Shown: piece by piece, positions 7,752-14,221 of the stretch | Numbering within the stretch: position 1 is the first letter of the stretch | Layout of the letters: every line of letters starts with the position of its first letter | Source of the DNA: Gemmatimonadota bacterium | GTDB lineage: Bacteria > Gemmatimonadota > Gemmatimonadetes > Gemmatimonadales > Gemmatimonadaceae | NCBI GenBank assembly: GCA_028287225.1 | Contig: JAQBPZ010000378.1 | Span: forward strand, 1 to 16,856 | DNA: 16,856 nucleotides | Reading direction: 5' to 3' | The notes under the pieces: model-generated | What the model was told of the DNA's origin: nothing | What the model saw: only the letters and a program-made list of their open reading frames with translations | The model's database searches: none | Position numbers and translations under genes: made by a program

Positions 7752-7895
7752 GGATTTTCCCCTCACCCTCGCGGCGCGGCGGCAGGGAGATGGCGCCCAG
7801 CTTGTCGGCCCACGGCGGCCCGCATAGCTTCGCCCGCCTCTCCTCGGCGCGTTCATGCCAGGCGCCGGCCTCCCCCCTCCCGCACGCCGGGTCCA

Positions 7896-8807
7896 CTGGA
7901 TCACGCCCTCCTGCTCGTCAACCGCACCGCCCGGGGCGCAGTCGGGCATGAATGGCTGCATGCCGTTCGCGCCGCGCTTGCCTCGCGGTTCCAGCTCGAC
8001 GTCCGCTTCCCGTACGACGCGGCGGAGATGGCACTGGCGGCGCGCGACGCGAGCGCCGCAGCGCGCGTCGTGATCGTCGCGGGGGGCGACGGCACGGTGA
8101 GCCTCGCCGCCGACGCGCTCGTTCCCTCCGGCGGCACGCTCGGCATCATCCCGCTCGGCACGGCGAACGATCTCGCGCGCGAGCTGGGCCTGCCGGCCAC
8201 ACCCGCGGAGGCCGCGGCCGTCATCGCCCGCGGCACCGTGCACCGCACCGACCTCGTTGGAATGAACGGCCGCTGCTTCACCACCGTCGGCGGCCTTGGC
8301 CTCGTCTCGCGAAGCACGGTCGACGCCGCGCGGATGCGCACCGGCAGGGCCGCGTGGCTCGCCCGCGCGCTTGGCGCCGCCATCTATCGCGTGGCGGCCA
8401 CGCGGGGCCTGTTCGGCCGGCAGATCGACGACACGGTCTGGCTCGCCTGGCGCGACGCCGATACGGGGAGGACGCAGCGCCGCGCGCTCGACGTGCATGG
8501 CATCTTCATCACCAACCACGCCACCTGCGGAGGCGGCCTCGTCATCCCCACCGGCGCGCGCGCGGACGATGGACTGTTCGAGCTGGCGCTGGTGCCGCGC
8601 ACCAGCCGGCCCCGCCTCCTCGTGGCTCTCGCGCGCCTCTCCGCGGGCCTGCCGCTCGCGCCCGGCACGCTCGTGGTGATCCGGACCGACCACGCCATCA
8701 TCGAGACGGGGCACGATGACCGGTTCGTCGCGGACGGCGAGATCCTGGGCCGCGGTCGGCGGTTCGAGCTGTCGGCGCGGCCGGGCGCCATCGGCATCCT
8801 GCGCTGA
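7896..8807 (+). CDS. Diacylglycerol kinase / lipid kinase (DagK-YegS family), start uncertain
   Basis: A 303-aa protein if translation starts at CTG 7896 (reading MDHALLLVNRTARG). It has the DAGK catalytic landmarks: an N-terminal LLLVNRTARG strand, the nucleotide motif AGGDGTVSLAADAL (GGDGT at residues 63-67) and PLGTANDLARELGLPAT, the TDLVGMNGRCFTTVGGLGL segment and a C-terminal DDRFVADGEIL. The family phosphorylates diacylglycerol or similar lipids with ATP at the cytoplasmic membrane. Length fits family members of about 300 aa. The odd point is the start: no ATG, GTG or TTG is in frame near the conserved N-terminus. CTG 7896 gives a normal-looking N-terminus. A nearby ATG at 7855 is out of frame by one base. 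The gene is divergent from the DUF3108 operon and 85 nt upstream of the VPS10 gene. Confidence 0.85.
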   Translation: MDHALLLVNRTARGAVGHEWLHAVRAALASRFQLDVRFPYDAAEMALAARDASAAARVVIVAGGDGTVSLAADALVPSGGTLGIIPLGTANDLARELGLPATPAEAAAVIARGTVHRTDLVGMNGRCFTTVGGLGLVSRSTVDAARMRTGRAAWLARALGAAIYRVAATRGLFGRQIDDTVWLAWRDADTGRTQRRALDVHGIFITNHATCGGGLVIPTGARADDGLFELALVPRTSRPRLLVALARLSAGLPLAPGTLVVIRTDHAIIETGHDDRFVADGEILGRGRRFELSARPGAIGILR

Positions 8808-8814
8808 CCTTTGC

Positions 8815-8841
8815 CCTGCACTTGCCGCCCGTCGGTGCAGG
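8815..8841 (+). terminator. Weak hairpin after the lipid kinase
   Basis: CCTGCAC (8815-8821) and GTGCAGG (8835-8841) form a 7-bp stem with a 13-nt loop, starting 8 nt after the lipid-kinase stop. No T-run follows. It may be a weak terminator or a leader hairpin for the VPS10 gene. Confidence 0.3.
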
Positions 8842-8892
8842 CGCCGATCATTGAGGCGGCCCGTCCGCCATCCCATTTTCCGAGCCTGCATC

Positions 8893-11667
8893 GTGATCTC
8901 CCTCGCACATCCACGCCGCGCGCTCCATGCCGCGGCGCTTCTCATCGTCTCGGCGACCAGTGCGTCCGCGCAGGGCACCGTCCGTCCCGTTGGAGGCGAC
9001 ACGGCCCTGCGCCAGCCCAACCCGAGCCGGCCGCCGGCGGGGCAGGCCGTCACCGACAGCGCCGTCGCCGCCGCGGATCCGCTCACGCGGCTCGTCGGCC
9101 GCATCAGCTACCGCAGCCTGGGCCCCGCGGCCTTCAGCGGGCGCGTGACGGCGCTCGCCGTCCCCACGCCCTACCACCGCACCATGTACGTGGGCGCCGC
9201 CGGCGGCGGCGTGTGGAAGACGACGAACGCCGGCACCACCTGGCGCCAGGTCGGCGACTCGCTGCGCAATCAGACGGTCGGCGACCTCGCCGTGGCGCCG
9301 AGCGACACGAGCATCGTCTGGGTGGGCACCGGCGAGCGCAACTCGCTGCGCTCGCAGTCCTGGGGCAACGGCGTGCACAAGTCCACCGACGGCGGCCGCA
9401 CCTGGCACCTGATGGGGCTCGCCGACTCGCGCGCGATTGCCCGCGTCGTGATCCACCCCACCAATCCGAACATCGTCTACGTCGCGGCCCTCGGGCACCT
9501 GTGGGGGGCCAACGCGGAGCGCGGCGTGTACAAGACCACCGACGGCGGCGCGCACTGGTCGCGCATCCTCTTCGTGAACGACACCACCGGCGCCACGGAC
9601 CTCGAGCTCGATCCGTCGAATCCGGAGGTGGTCTACGCCGCCATGTGGCACCGCGTCCGCCTCGGCGGCTCGCACATGCAGGGCACGGGCACCGGCAGCG
9701 GCATCTACAAGAGCGTGAACGGCGGCGCGTCGTGGACGCGCCTCACCGATCCCGCGCGCGCCACCGGCTTGCCCACGCGCGAGATCGGGCGCGCATCCAT
9801 CGCGATCTCGGCGCGCCACCCGGCAACGCTGTACGCGATGGTGGCGGTGGACCGGGCAGTCACCGAGGTGGCGGCGGCTCCCTTCGGCGGCGTCTTCCGG
9901 TCCACCGACGCCGGCGAGCACTGGACGCAGGTCAACGACCTCGCCGCCAATCCGCACTACTACTACGACGAGATCGTCGTGGATCCCACGAACGACCAGC
10001 ACGTGTACGTGCTCGCCTCGCCGGTGCTGGTCTCGAAGGACGGCGGCCGCACCTTCGCGCCGGACTCGCTCTACAACGTGCACGTGGACAACCACGCGCT
10101 CTGGATCGATCCGGCCGACAGCGCGCACATGGTGCTCGGCAACGATGGCGGCGCCTACACCACCTTCGACGGCGGCCGCGCGTGGGAGCATGCCCAGCTG
10201 CCCATCGGACAGTTCTATACGGTGATCGTGGACAGCAGCGTCACCCCGTACCGCGTCTGCGGCGGGCTCCAGGACAACGGGGTGTGGTGCGGTCCGAGCC
10301 GCACGCGCGATTCCACCGGCGTCACCGACGCGGACTGGTACTCGGTGAACGGCGGCGACGGCATGTGGGTGCAGGTGCCATGGCACGATCCGCACGTCGT
10401 GTACAGCGAATGGCAGTTCGGGTCCATGTCGCGTCTCGACACCCGCACCTGGAAGCGCGACAACATCAAGCCGGCTCCCCTCGACGCCGGCGGCGACGCG
10501 GGCTACGAGTACCGCTGGGGATGGACGGCTCCACTCATCCTCTCCCAGCACGATTCCACGGTGCTGTACGCCGGCGCCAACCGGCTCTTCCGGCTCCATG
10601 ATCGCGGCGATCGCGGGATGGACTTCGAGATGCTCGGCCCCGACATGACGCGCGCCGACCGCTCGCATCCCGCCGCCGAAGGGGGCAACACGAGCTACCA
10701 CGCCCTCTTCTCCGTGGCGGAGAGCCCGCGCGACCGCAACGTGCTGTGGACGGGCAGCGATGACGGCCTCGTCTGGCTCACGCGCGACGCCGGCCGCACC
10801 TGGGCGAACCTCACCGCGAACCTGCCGAAGGGCGCGCCCACGAGCTGCTTCGTCAGCGCCATCGCGCCCGGTCATCAGGATGCCGGCGCCGCCTGGCTCA
10901 CCTACGACTGCCATCATCGCGACGATTACCAGCCGCACGTCTACCGCACCACCGACTTCGGCCGCACCTGGACGGCGCTGGTGCGCGGCCTCCCGGCCGA
11001 CGGCGGCTCGCTCACGGTCTACGCCGACCCCTTCAACCCGCGCGTCGCGTGGGTCGGCACCGCCGTCGGCGCGTACGTCACGGTGGACGGTGGGCGGCTC
11101 TGGCAGCGCATGGGGCGCAACCTTCCCTGGGTGCCCGTCGAGAAGTTCGCGCTGTCCTACCGGCAGCGCGAGCTGGTCGTGGGAACGCACGGGCGCGGCG
11201 CCTGGGTCGCCGACGTGCGCGCGCTGGAGGAGATGAGCGACACCCTGCTCGCCGAGCGCGCCCACCTCTTCGCGGTGCCGCCGGCGCTGCAGTATCGCTA
11301 CGCCGACACCTATCCGGCGTTCGGCTCGCGTCCGTGGGTGTCGCCGAACCCGCCGCGCGGCGCCGTGATCGCGTACTGGCTCCGCGATGCGCAGCCGGGC
11401 ACCGTCGACCTCTACGTCACCACCGCGGCGGGCGACACGGTGCGCAAGCTCACCGGGCCGGGCTACGCCGGCCTCCAGACCGTCACCTGGGACCTCGGCC
11501 GCGACCGTCCGCGCCCGCGCGAGCTGGGCGGGCCCACCGACCCGCGCGACCTGCGCCGCGTCGAGCCCGGCGAGTATCTCGTGACGATGTCCGTGGGCGG
11601 ACGGCGGATGACCCAGCGCGTGCGCGTGGAGGAGTGGCCGGCAGGCCGCGTCGGCCGGATACCCTGA
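8893..11667 (+). CDS. Secreted VPS10/sortilin-like Asp-box (BNR) beta-propeller protein
   Basis: A 924-aa protein. I chose GTG 8893, the in-frame start that places the signal peptide (ISLAHPRRALHAAALLIVSATSASAQ) at the N-terminus; the open frame extends upstream into the kinase gene without support. From about residue 109 to 737 there are some ten Asp-box motifs of the S/T-x-D/N-x-G-x-T/S-W/F type, for example TTNAGTTW, STDGGRTW, TTDGGAHW, SVNGGASW, STDAGEHW, SKDGGRTF, TFDGGRAW, TRDAGRTW, TTDFGRTW and TVDGGRLW. These mark a beta-propeller like the sortilin VPS10 domain and BNR glycosidases. The last 180 residues (after VGTHGRGAWVADV) form a separate, probably Ig-like, C-terminal region containing YWLRDAQPGTVDLYVTTAAGD. 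The protein is probably periplasmic or secreted. Annotated relatives are called 'glycosyl hydrolase', but no catalytic residues can be named here and the substrate is unknown. Confidence 0.9.
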   Translation: MISLAHPRRALHAAALLIVSATSASAQGTVRPVGGDTALRQPNPSRPPAGQAVTDSAVAAADPLTRLVGRISYRSLGPAAFSGRVTALAVPTPYHRTMYVGAAGGGVWKTTNAGTTWRQVGDSLRNQTVGDLAVAPSDTSIVWVGTGERNSLRSQSWGNGVHKSTDGGRTWHLMGLADSRAIARVVIHPTNPNIVYVAALGHLWGANAERGVYKTTDGGAHWSRILFVNDTTGATDLELDPSNPEVVYAAMWHRVRLGGSHMQGTGTGSGIYKSVNGGASWTRLTDPARATGLPTREIGRASIAISARHPATLYAMVAVDRAVTEVAAAPFGGVFRSTDAGEHWTQVNDLAANPHYYYDEIVVDPTNDQHVYVLASPVLVSKDGGRTFAPDSLYNVHVDNHALWIDPADSAHMVLGNDGGAYTTFDGGRAWEHAQLPIGQFYTVIVDSSVTPYRVCGGLQDNGVWCGPSRTRDSTGVTDADWYSVNGGDGMWVQVPWHDPHVVYSEWQFGSMSRLDTRTWKRDNIKPAPLDAGGDAGYEYRWGWTAPLILSQHDSTVLYAGANRLFRLHDRGDRGMDFEMLGPDMTRADRSHPAAEGGNTSYHALFSVAESPRDRNVLWTGSDDGLVWLTRDAGRTWANLTANLPKGAPTSCFVSAIAPGHQDAGAAWLTYDCHHRDDYQPHVYRTTDFGRTWTALVRGLPADGGSLTVYADPFNPRVAWVGTAVGAYVTVDGGRLWQRMGRNLPWVPVEKFALSYRQRELVVGTHGRGAWVADVRALEEMSDTLLAERAHLFAVPPALQYRYADTYPAFGSRPWVSPNPPRGAVIAYWLRDAQPGTVDLYVTTAAGDTVRKLTGPGYAGLQTVTWDLGRDRPRPRELGGPTDPRDLRRVEPGEYLVTMSVGGRRMTQRVRVEEWPAGRVGRIP

Positions 11668-11689
11668 ACCGGAGGGGGAACGCGAGCGG

Positions 11690-11704
11690 TGGCACGCCGA
11701 CTGC
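11690..11704 (+). promoter_or_regulatory. Candidate sigma54 (-24/-12) promoter
   Basis: TGGCACG-CCGA-CTGC matches the sigma54 consensus TGGCACG-N4-TTGC at all but one position, with the GG and GC doublets correctly spaced. Transcription would start near 11716, about 24 nt before the ATG of the small charged protein. No enhancer site or RpoN gene is visible in the window, so this may be a chance match. Confidence 0.3.
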
Positions 11705-11739
11705 CCGGTAAGGCCGCGACCTCAACGGAGAGCGCGACG

Positions 11740-11997
11740 ATGGCCGACAACGAGCGCAACGACTTCGCCCCCGGCTCCACGAGCCGCACCCGCCACCGCG
11801 ACAACGACGACGTGCGTGACCCGATGCCGGCCGGCGAGCGGAACGAGGTGCATCCCGACTCCCGCTCCGAGGCGCGTGGCGACGCGCGGGAAAACGTCGG
11901 CAATACCGCGCGCGGCACGGCGGCCGAGCCGAGGGACGGGGGGAACGACCGCACGAAGCATGGCGAGCAGGAGCCGTTCGACGACCGCGTCGGCTGA
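11740..11997 (+). CDS. Small, highly charged, probably disordered protein of unknown function
   Basis: An 85-aa protein (MADNERNDFAPGSTS to EQEPFDDRVG), almost wholly made of charged and small polar residues with repeated Arg-Asp/Glu and Asn and no hydrophobic core, so it is expected to be intrinsically disordered. I do not recognise a family. The chosen ATG has GGAG 9 nt upstream. An alternative GTG at 11689, behind a GGAGGGGG run, would give 102 aa. The last 38 nt overlap the start of the FRG-domain gene in a different frame, so translation of the two is probably coupled. It might be a stress-related hydrophilin-like protein or a partner of the FRG protein; neither can be shown from the sequence. 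Confidence 0.55.
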   Translation: MADNERNDFAPGSTSRTRHRDNDDVRDPMPAGERNEVHPDSRSEARGDARENVGNTARGTAAEPRDGGNDRTKHGEQEPFDDRVG

Positions 11998-12724
11998 CGG
12001 CGCGCCGCGTCGCCCGCTCAGCGAGGCGCCCGACGTCTGCATCACGAGCGTCGGGCAGTTCGTCTCGTACCTCGAGACGCACTGCGGGGGCGAGGGGCTC
12101 GTCTTCCGCGGCCAGCGCGTGGACATGCCTCTCGTGCCGCAGCTCAGCCGGCTCCGCCCGCGGGGGATGAGCCGCGCGGCGCTCGAGCAGGTCATGATGA
12201 AGGAGTTCATGCGCACGGCGCCCCCGTATCTGGACATCGTCCCGCAGTCCACCCTGGACTGGCTCGCGGTCGCGCGGCACTACGGCATGGCCACCCGCCT
12301 GCTCGACTGGACCTTCAACCCGCTCACCGCGCTCTGGTTCGTCGTCGAGCGCCGCCCCGACCAGGGCGACGGCGTGCTCTGGATTCTCGACTCCAGTGCC
12401 TACGAGCAGTTCGGGGACAACGGCGATCCCTTCCGGCTCGGCGACGTGCGGATCGTGCGGCCGCGGCACATCGTCGGCCGCATCGTCTCCCAGCTCGGCC
12501 TCTTCACCATCCATCCGTTCCAGGACGACCAGTTCGTCCCGCTCGAGGACATCGATGCGCATCGGCGCTCGCTCAAGAAGCTGCGCATCGACCGCGCGAG
12601 CTATCCCGAAATCCGGCGCGTCCTCGACCGCTGCGGCGTGAACGCCTCCACCATCTATCCCGGGCTCGATGGTCTCTGCGCCCAGCTCCAGTGGGCCCAT
12701 ACCGAGCAGGAGTCGATGTCCTGA
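11960..12724 (+). CDS. FRG-domain protein
   Basis: A 254-aa protein with the FRG domain. The name-giving F-R-G triplet is at residues 49-51 (GEGLVFRGQRVDMPLVPQLSR), followed by the helical stretch ending in the hallmark LDWLAVARHYGMATRLLDWT (about 99-118) with FNPLTALWFVVE behind it. Other members occur alone or attached to other modules, in genomes and in mobile/defence contexts; the biochemical activity is not established. The N-terminal 20 residues are Ser/Arg-rich and low-complexity. ATG 11960 lies inside the end of the small charged gene (38-nt overlap) and has only a weak ribosome binding site, which fits translational coupling. Frames further upstream (from 11816) lie inside that gene and lack support. 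The true start could also be somewhat downstream, nearer LSEAPDVCITSVGQF. No other defence or toxin genes are next to it. Confidence 0.82.
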   Translation: MASRSRSTTASADGAPRRPLSEAPDVCITSVGQFVSYLETHCGGEGLVFRGQRVDMPLVPQLSRLRPRGMSRAALEQVMMKEFMRTAPPYLDIVPQSTLDWLAVARHYGMATRLLDWTFNPLTALWFVVERRPDQGDGVLWILDSSAYEQFGDNGDPFRLGDVRIVRPRHIVGRIVSQLGLFTIHPFQDDQFVPLEDIDAHRRSLKKLRIDRASYPEIRRVLDRCGVNASTIYPGLDGLCAQLQWAHTEQESMS

Positions 12725-12762
12725 CGGCGCGGCGCGGCCGCTGCGTTCGGCGCCGGCAAGGC

Positions 12763-12791
12763 TTGACATAAGCGCTTGACCAGTCTAAACT
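12763..12791 (+). promoter_or_regulatory. Near-consensus sigma70 promoter of the 6S RNA gene
   Basis: TTGACA (12763-12768), a 17-bp spacer and TAAACT (12786-12791). The -35 box is perfect and the -10 box differs from TATAAT at two positions. It is an AT-rich island in very GC-rich DNA. The predicted start of transcription is about 12797-12799, exactly where the closing stem of the 6S-like RNA begins. Confidence 0.75.
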
Positions 12792-12796
12792 TAGGG

Positions 12797-12979
12797 AAGA
12801 AGTCGGGGGCCGGAGAGATCCATTTTTTGAGCCGACACCTTTGAAGCCGGGAGCCAGTCGCGGCGGTGGACGTCATGCCCGTCTCTGTGAGACGGGAAGT
12901 CGGAATCCGCGGACCGGGCACCCACCGATCCTCAAGATCAGGGCTTCAGAAAATCCTCTTCGGTACTCTGACTGTTCTT
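12797..12979 (+). ncRNA. ssrS: 6S RNA (global regulator of RNA polymerase)
   Basis: This roughly 185-nt RNA folds into a long interrupted rod. The stems I can pair by eye are GAAGAA/TTCTTC plus GTC/GAC, CCGGAGAG/CTCTTCGG with one G-U, ATTTT/AAAAT and GAGCC/GGCTT. The upper part pairs CGGTGG/CCACCG and ends in a perfect 8-bp hairpin, CCCGTCTC-TGT-GAGACGGG. Compared from memory with E. coli 6S, the blocks GAGCCGA, GCGG..GGTG, CATGC-CG before the apical hairpin, GAAG-C..AA after it, then GCG and CACC occur in the same order and spacing. A small GATC-CTCAA-GATC hairpin lies on the 3' side of the central bulge, as in E. coli. 6S RNA mimics an open promoter and sequesters sigma70 RNA polymerase in stationary phase. 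Exact ends are estimated. The gene has its own promoter and is followed by a strong hairpin. Confidence 0.8.
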
Positions 12980-13019
12980 CATGGAGCCCGCGTCGACCCA
13001 GGTCGGCGCGGGCTCCATG
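12980..13019 (+). terminator. Strong hairpin directly after the 6S RNA
   Basis: CATGGAGCCCGCG (12980-12992) and CGCGGGCTCCATG (13007-13019) form a perfect 13-bp stem. The loop can pair further (CGACC/GGTCG), extending the stem. No T-run follows (CCGTACC), so termination may be partial or factor-dependent. The hairpin could instead be a processing signal for the 3' end of the 6S RNA. Confidence 0.55.
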
Positions 13020-13053
13020 CCGTACCGCCGCCTCGTTCCTCAATCCTGACCTC

Positions 13054-13629
13054 GTGAGCCGTCTCGAGCTCGTCGCCGCCGTGATCGGGGCCCTCAGCGT
13101 CTGGTTGAGCACGCGCCAGAATATTCTCAGCTGGCCCACGGCCATCGTCAACGTGGTCCTGTACGTCTTCGTCTTTCGCGAGGCGCGGCTCTACGCGGAC
13201 ATGGGCCTGCAGGTCATCTACGCGGTGCTCTCCGTGTACGGCTGGTACGAGTGGCTCCATGGCGGGGAGAACCGCACCGAGCTCCGGGTCTCGCGCACCG
13301 GTCCGCGGCTCGGCGTGGTGCTCGCCGCGATCGCCGCAGCGGGCGCCCTGACGCTGGGGTTCGTGCTGCGCGGCGCCACGGATGCCGCGCTCCCGTTCAT
13401 GGACTCGTTCCTCTCCAGCACGAGCCTCGTCGCGCAATGGATGATGACGCGCAAGAAGCTCGAGAACTGGCTGGTGTGGATCGGCGTCGACGTGCTGTAC
13501 GTCGGCATGTTCGTGTTCAAGGGCCTGTACCTGACCGCCGTCCTCTATGCGGTGTTCCTCGCGCTCGCCGTGGCCGGCTACCGCGACTGGCGCCGCTCGC
13601 TCGCGACGCCGCACGCCGTCGCGGCCTGA
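13054..13629 (+). CDS. pnuC: PnuC-family vitamin transporter (nicotinamide riboside or thiamine)
   Basis: A 191-aa inner-membrane protein with about seven predicted helices. It shows the PnuC hallmarks: NILSWPTAIVNVVLYVFVF (helix 2), YADMGLQVIYAVLSVYGWYEW (about 47-67), and the late MDSFLSSTSLVAQWMMTRKKLENW followed by WIGVDVLYVGMFVFKGLYL. PnuC proteins move unphosphorylated vitamins by facilitated diffusion, and a cytoplasmic kinase traps the substrate. GTG 13054 is chosen because it falls just before the first helix; frames further upstream run through the 6S RNA. No Shine-Dalgarno is visible. The kinase gene follows after 14 nt. Substrate: the NadR-like partner suggests nicotinamide riboside, whereas the convergent receptor gene under TPP riboswitch control suggests thiamine (PnuT). 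I cannot decide between them from sequence. Confidence 0.88.
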   Translation: MSRLELVAAVIGALSVWLSTRQNILSWPTAIVNVVLYVFVFREARLYADMGLQVIYAVLSVYGWYEWLHGGENRTELRVSRTGPRLGVVLAAIAAAGALTLGFVLRGATDAALPFMDSFLSSTSLVAQWMMTRKKLENWLVWIGVDVLYVGMFVFKGLYLTAVLYAVFLALAVAGYRDWRRSLATPHAVAA

Positions 13630-13643
13630 GCGCCCCGTCCACG

Positions 13644-14168
13644 ATGCTGCGCGTCTGCGTCACGGGTCCCGAGTCCACCGGCAAGACGACGCTCGCCGAA
13701 GCGCTCGCCGCGCGCGCCGGCACCGCCGTCTCGCAGGAAGCCTCGCGCCGGTATGCCGAGGGGAAGGGCAGCGCCCTCGATGCGAGCGACGTCGCGCCGA
13801 TCGCGCGCGTGCAGGTGGCGCTCGACGATGCCGCCGTGGCCGCGGCGCGTGCCCGCGGCGCCACGATGGTGGTGCTCGACACCGACCTGTGGAGCACCGT
13901 GGTGTACGCGCGGCACTACTACGGCGACGTCCCCGCCGAGGTGCTGCAGGCCGCCCGCGCGCGCGGAAGCCAGCTCTACCTGCTGTGCGACGTCGACGTC
14001 CCATGGATCCCGGACGGCATCCGCGACAGCCCCGACAATCGCGAGGCGATGTTCGCGCAGTTCCGCGACACGCTGGTGGCGGAAGGCATCACGCCGGTCG
14101 TCGTGCACGGCTCCTGGGAGGAACGCTGGCGCATCGCGACCCGAGCCGTCGACGCGCTCGGTCGTTGA
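13644..14168 (+). CDS. NadR-like P-loop kinase (ribosylnicotinamide kinase-like)
   Basis: A 174-aa cytoplasmic protein. The Walker A motif is GPESTGKT (residues 8-15). A second acidic motif, MVVLDTDLWS (75-84), lies where Walker B and substrate-binding residues are found in the NadR kinase domain. The lid-region signature DVDVPWIPDGIRDSPDNRE (116-134) corresponds to the 'PW..DG.R' block of NadR. There is no NMN adenylyltransferase domain and no helix-turn-helix, so it is the kinase module alone. It probably phosphorylates the vitamin brought in by the PnuC-type transporter encoded 14 nt upstream: nicotinamide riboside to NMN by family, or possibly thiamine by context. The ATG start gives MLRVCVTGPESTGKT, a normal family N-terminus; the ribosome binding site is weak. 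Confidence 0.87.
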   Translation: MLRVCVTGPESTGKTTLAEALAARAGTAVSQEASRRYAEGKGSALDASDVAPIARVQVALDDAAVAAARARGATMVVLDTDLWSTVVYARHYYGDVPAEVLQAARARGSQLYLLCDVDVPWIPDGIRDSPDNREAMFAQFRDTLVAEGITPVVVHGSWEERWRIATRAVDALGR

Positions 14169-14171
14169 GCC

Positions 14172-14205
14172 CGCAGAGCCCGCAACAGCCTCCGCGCCCT
14201 CTGCG
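14172..14205. terminator. Possible bidirectional terminator between convergent genes
   Basis: CGCAGAG (14172-14178) and CTCTGCG (14199-14205) can form a 7-bp stem with a 20-nt loop in the 53-bp gap between the kinase stop and the receptor stop. There is no T-run and the loop is long, so support is weak. Confidence 0.3.
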
Positions 14206-14221
14206 TTGAGGCGGTTGACCG

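Noticed and set aside
8848..11265. An 805-codon open frame on the minus strand opposite the VPS10 gene
   Set aside because: It is the antisense shadow of a clear Asp-box protein in GC-rich DNA; its translation is a His/Arg/Gly/Val-rich mix without any recognisable domain.
12840..12955. Cobalamin, FMN or TPP riboswitch in front of pnuC
   Set aside because: GACGGGAAG and nearby bases look faintly like a cobalamin element, but the B12 box and the FMN and TPP core blocks are missing. The fold and block order fit 6S RNA much better, with its own promoter at the right place.
12841..13053. N-terminal extension of the PnuC protein from 12841
   Set aside because: The extension overlaps the 6S RNA and its hairpin and has no membrane or family character.
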